A DNA stretch of 7,945 bases from Psychrobacter sp. Its GTDB lineage: Bacteria; Pseudomonadota; Gammaproteobacteria; Pseudomonadales; Moraxellaceae. The stretch covers positions 1 through 7,945 of the forward strand of contig JARIEH010000177.1 in assembly GCA_029256865.1 (NCBI GenBank), given 5' to 3'. Of the stretch, positions 6,971-7,945 are shown piece by piece. Position 1 is the first letter of the stretch; the number at the start of each line of letters is the position of its first letter. The notes under the pieces were generated by a model. The model saw only the letters and a list, made by a program, of their open reading frames with translations. It did no database searches and was not told the DNA's origin. Position numbers and translations under genes: made by a program.

Positions 6971-6992
6971 TTGTTTGAGCAATATCAAACAA
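6971..6992. promoter_or_regulatory. Perfect 22-bp operator-like palindrome between divergent genes
   Basis: TTGTTTGA (6971-6978) and TCAAACAA (6985-6992) are perfect inverted arms around the six bases GCAATA. Size and symmetry fit a dimeric helix-turn-helix repressor such as TetR or GntR types. It lies between the divergent starts and next to the candidate minus-strand promoter. No regulator gene is present in the window, and I cannot match it to a known consensus. Confidence 0.5.
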
Positions 6993-7064
6993 TCCAAACT
7001 TAAAGCGGTTTATGTGTTTATAATAACTCTCAATTTGATGATAAATGCTTAATCTGCTTATTCA

Positions 7065-7093
7065 TTGACTTTAGCAGTCATAGTTATTACTAT
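7065..7093 (+). promoter_or_regulatory. Sigma70-like promoter for the 7126 gene
   Basis: TTGACT (7065-7070, five of six consensus positions) and TACTAT (7088-7093, four of six) have the optimal 17-base spacer. Transcription would start near 7100, giving a leader of about 26 bases. A second perfect -10 hexamer, TATAAT at 7019-7024, lies upstream but lacks a recognisable -35. Confidence 0.6.
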
Positions 7094-7125
7094 TTTTTTA
7101 ATTCATCTATTAATGATAACCTATT

Positions 7126-7830
7126 ATGTCTAGACGCTCAGCGCCCTTTGTCGCCCCAGACTATATCGACAATCCTACGTCAACAGATGGCAAGAAACAC
7201 GCCAAGGTCTTACTCTCATCACTGCAAGAAGACATTACCCGCTTTCGAGATGAGCAGTTTCCACCTGATATTTTACGCCAAATCCGTGATATGCCTATTT
7301 ATGAAGGCAATTTGGCAGAAGTCCAAGCTTATCGACAGCGTTGGCAAACCCTTATTGAGCGCGCGATGGCATTTTATCCTGCTGCATATTTGCCACCCGA
7401 CCATCTTCCGCTACCAGCCAGCCTTGAGATACCACAATTTATCTATCATGTTCAGCGTCTACATCTGACCAAGACCCGCGCCAAGGAGTCCAAAAGTTTT
7501 GGCTCAGTAGGGGCACTGACCGATAAGTGTGGTGATTACAGTGCTGATGAAATTGCGCGTATGGCAACAGTGTTTGATAATGACGATGAGGCACGTTTGG
7601 TGGCGCATCGTGAATTTATTGACTTGCGGGCTTATGTCTTTTGTCGAGATAATAAAGGCGAGATGCTAGAGCCTGAACGTATACGATTTTACCGTACGGG
7701 ACTCATTGTTCATACTTTGCCTGATTTCAAAATAGTTGACAGCAGGCAAACACCGCGCAAGCGTCGCAACGATGCCTATAGTAACCCAATAGCAGATAAC
7801 GGGATTTGGAAAATTTACCCTAAAAAATAA
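7126..7830 (+). CDS. Hypothetical protein, unrecognised, 234 residues
   Basis: I do not recognise this family. The protein appears soluble: no signal peptide and no membrane helix. It starts basic and Pro-rich (MSRRSAPFVAPDY), continues with a charged, probably helical region (about 22-82), a Pro-rich turn (YLPPDHLPLP, 89-98), a central region with two isolated cysteines (135, 173) and acidic DNDDE (151-155), then a predicted beta-rich tail (about 185-206) and a strongly basic RQTPRKRRND (207-216). The basic tail could contact nucleic acid, but that is a guess. The start is forced by an in-frame TAA at 7117 with no other usual start between. There is no clear Shine-Dalgarno, although a good promoter lies upstream. 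Codon choice matches the neighbours, so I see no sign of recent transfer. It is probably a lineage-restricted gene. Confidence 0.85.
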   Translation: MSRRSAPFVAPDYIDNPTSTDGKKHAKVLLSSLQEDITRFRDEQFPPDILRQIRDMPIYEGNLAEVQAYRQRWQTLIERAMAFYPAAYLPPDHLPLPASLEIPQFIYHVQRLHLTKTRAKESKSFGSVGALTDKCGDYSADEIARMATVFDNDDEARLVAHREFIDLRAYVFCRDNKGEMLEPERIRFYRTGLIVHTLPDFKIVDSRQTPRKRRNDAYSNPIADNGIWKIYPKK

Positions 7831-7846
7831 CCACACTACTTTCTTC

Positions 7847-7872
7847 TTTAAGTATGCGCTTAAATACTTTTT
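7847..7872 (+). terminator. Weak candidate terminator after the 7126 gene
   Basis: TTTAAG (7847-7852) pairs with CTTAAA (7859-7864) around TATGCG, or alternatively AAGTAT (7850-7855) pairs with ATACTT (7864-7869). Five T lie at 7868-7872. Both stems are only six base pairs and AT-rich, so termination would be leaky at best. Confidence 0.4.
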
Positions 7873-7929
7873 AGGCCTGAAATAGATAATCGTACGCTAT
7901 AGTTTTAAATTGATTGCTAAGGATGTTAT

Positions 7930-7945
7930 ATGTTCGCTGCCGCTG
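7930..7945 (+). CDS. Start of a further gene (five codons only)
   Basis: An ATG at 7930 sits six bases after a good AAGGA Shine-Dalgarno (7919-7923) and opens the frame MFAAA to the edge of the window. The spacing and motif match the ridA start closely, so this is very likely a real gene start, but five residues do not allow identification. A possible -10 box, TATAGT (7898-7903), lies just upstream without a good -35. Confidence 0.6.

Larger units (their letters stand above)
6942..7095. repeat. 12-mer TTATTACTATTT in inverted copies upstream of both divergent genes
   Basis: AAATAGTAATAA (6942-6953) is the exact reverse complement of TTATTACTATTT (7084-7095). Each copy therefore reads the same way toward its own gene. 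The plus copy contains TACTAT, the likely -10 box of the 7126 gene, and ends 30 bases before that ATG. The minus copy ends 27 bases before the ATG at 6914, which carries the strong ribosome binding site. The matching distances hint at related promoters, though both sites are AT-rich. Confidence 0.4.

Noticed and set aside
7148..7468. 106-codon plus-strand frame inside the 7126 gene
   Set aside because: It is nested out of frame in a longer frame that has a promoter and natural codon use; it has no ribosome binding site of its own.

Overview
The window is about 7.9 kb of ordinary, densely coded proteobacterial chromosome. It looks like a member of the Moraxellaceae, most likely Psychrobacter. 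Reasons: a SpoT whose (p)ppGpp synthetase half has decayed while the hydrolase half is intact (a trait described for Moraxellaceae), spoT followed directly by ridA (also seen in pseudomonads and Acinetobacter), moderately AT-rich codon choice, and AT-rich spacers. The genus is inferred from overall similarity; no marker gene proves it.

Layout, left to right. (1) spoT, plus strand, lacking its first part, ends at 1953. (2) A 276-base spacer with several possible RNA hairpins leads into ridA (2230-2610), which ends in a strong intrinsic terminator (2659-2695). (3) priA (2751-5039), the replication-restart helicase. (4) A 334-base spacer with a hairpin cluster and a perfect 8-12-8 inverted repeat leads into a zinc-type cation diffusion facilitator (5374-6492). 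(5) A small two-helix membrane protein on the minus strand (6569-6868), whose upstream sequence suggests a lost or frameshifted N-terminus. (6) A 257-base divergent intergenic region with a perfect 22-bp palindrome, a 12-mer repeated in inverted orientation and a good sigma70-like promoter. (7) An unrecognised soluble protein of 234 residues (7126-7830). (8) The first five codons of another gene at 7930, behind a good ribosome binding site.

The genes do not form one pathway. SpoT (alarmone turnover), RidA (removal of reactive enamine/imine intermediates) and PriA (fork restart) are housekeeping stress-tolerance functions; the CDF exporter handles metal excess. I see no mobile element, CRISPR array, rRNA or tRNA gene. 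I found no convincing undescribed multi-gene system. The parts most worth a second look are the divergent unknown pair around 6.5-7.8 kb with its operator-like palindrome, the apparent frameshift at the start of the small membrane protein, the operator-like repeat before the metal exporter, and the structured leader before ridA.
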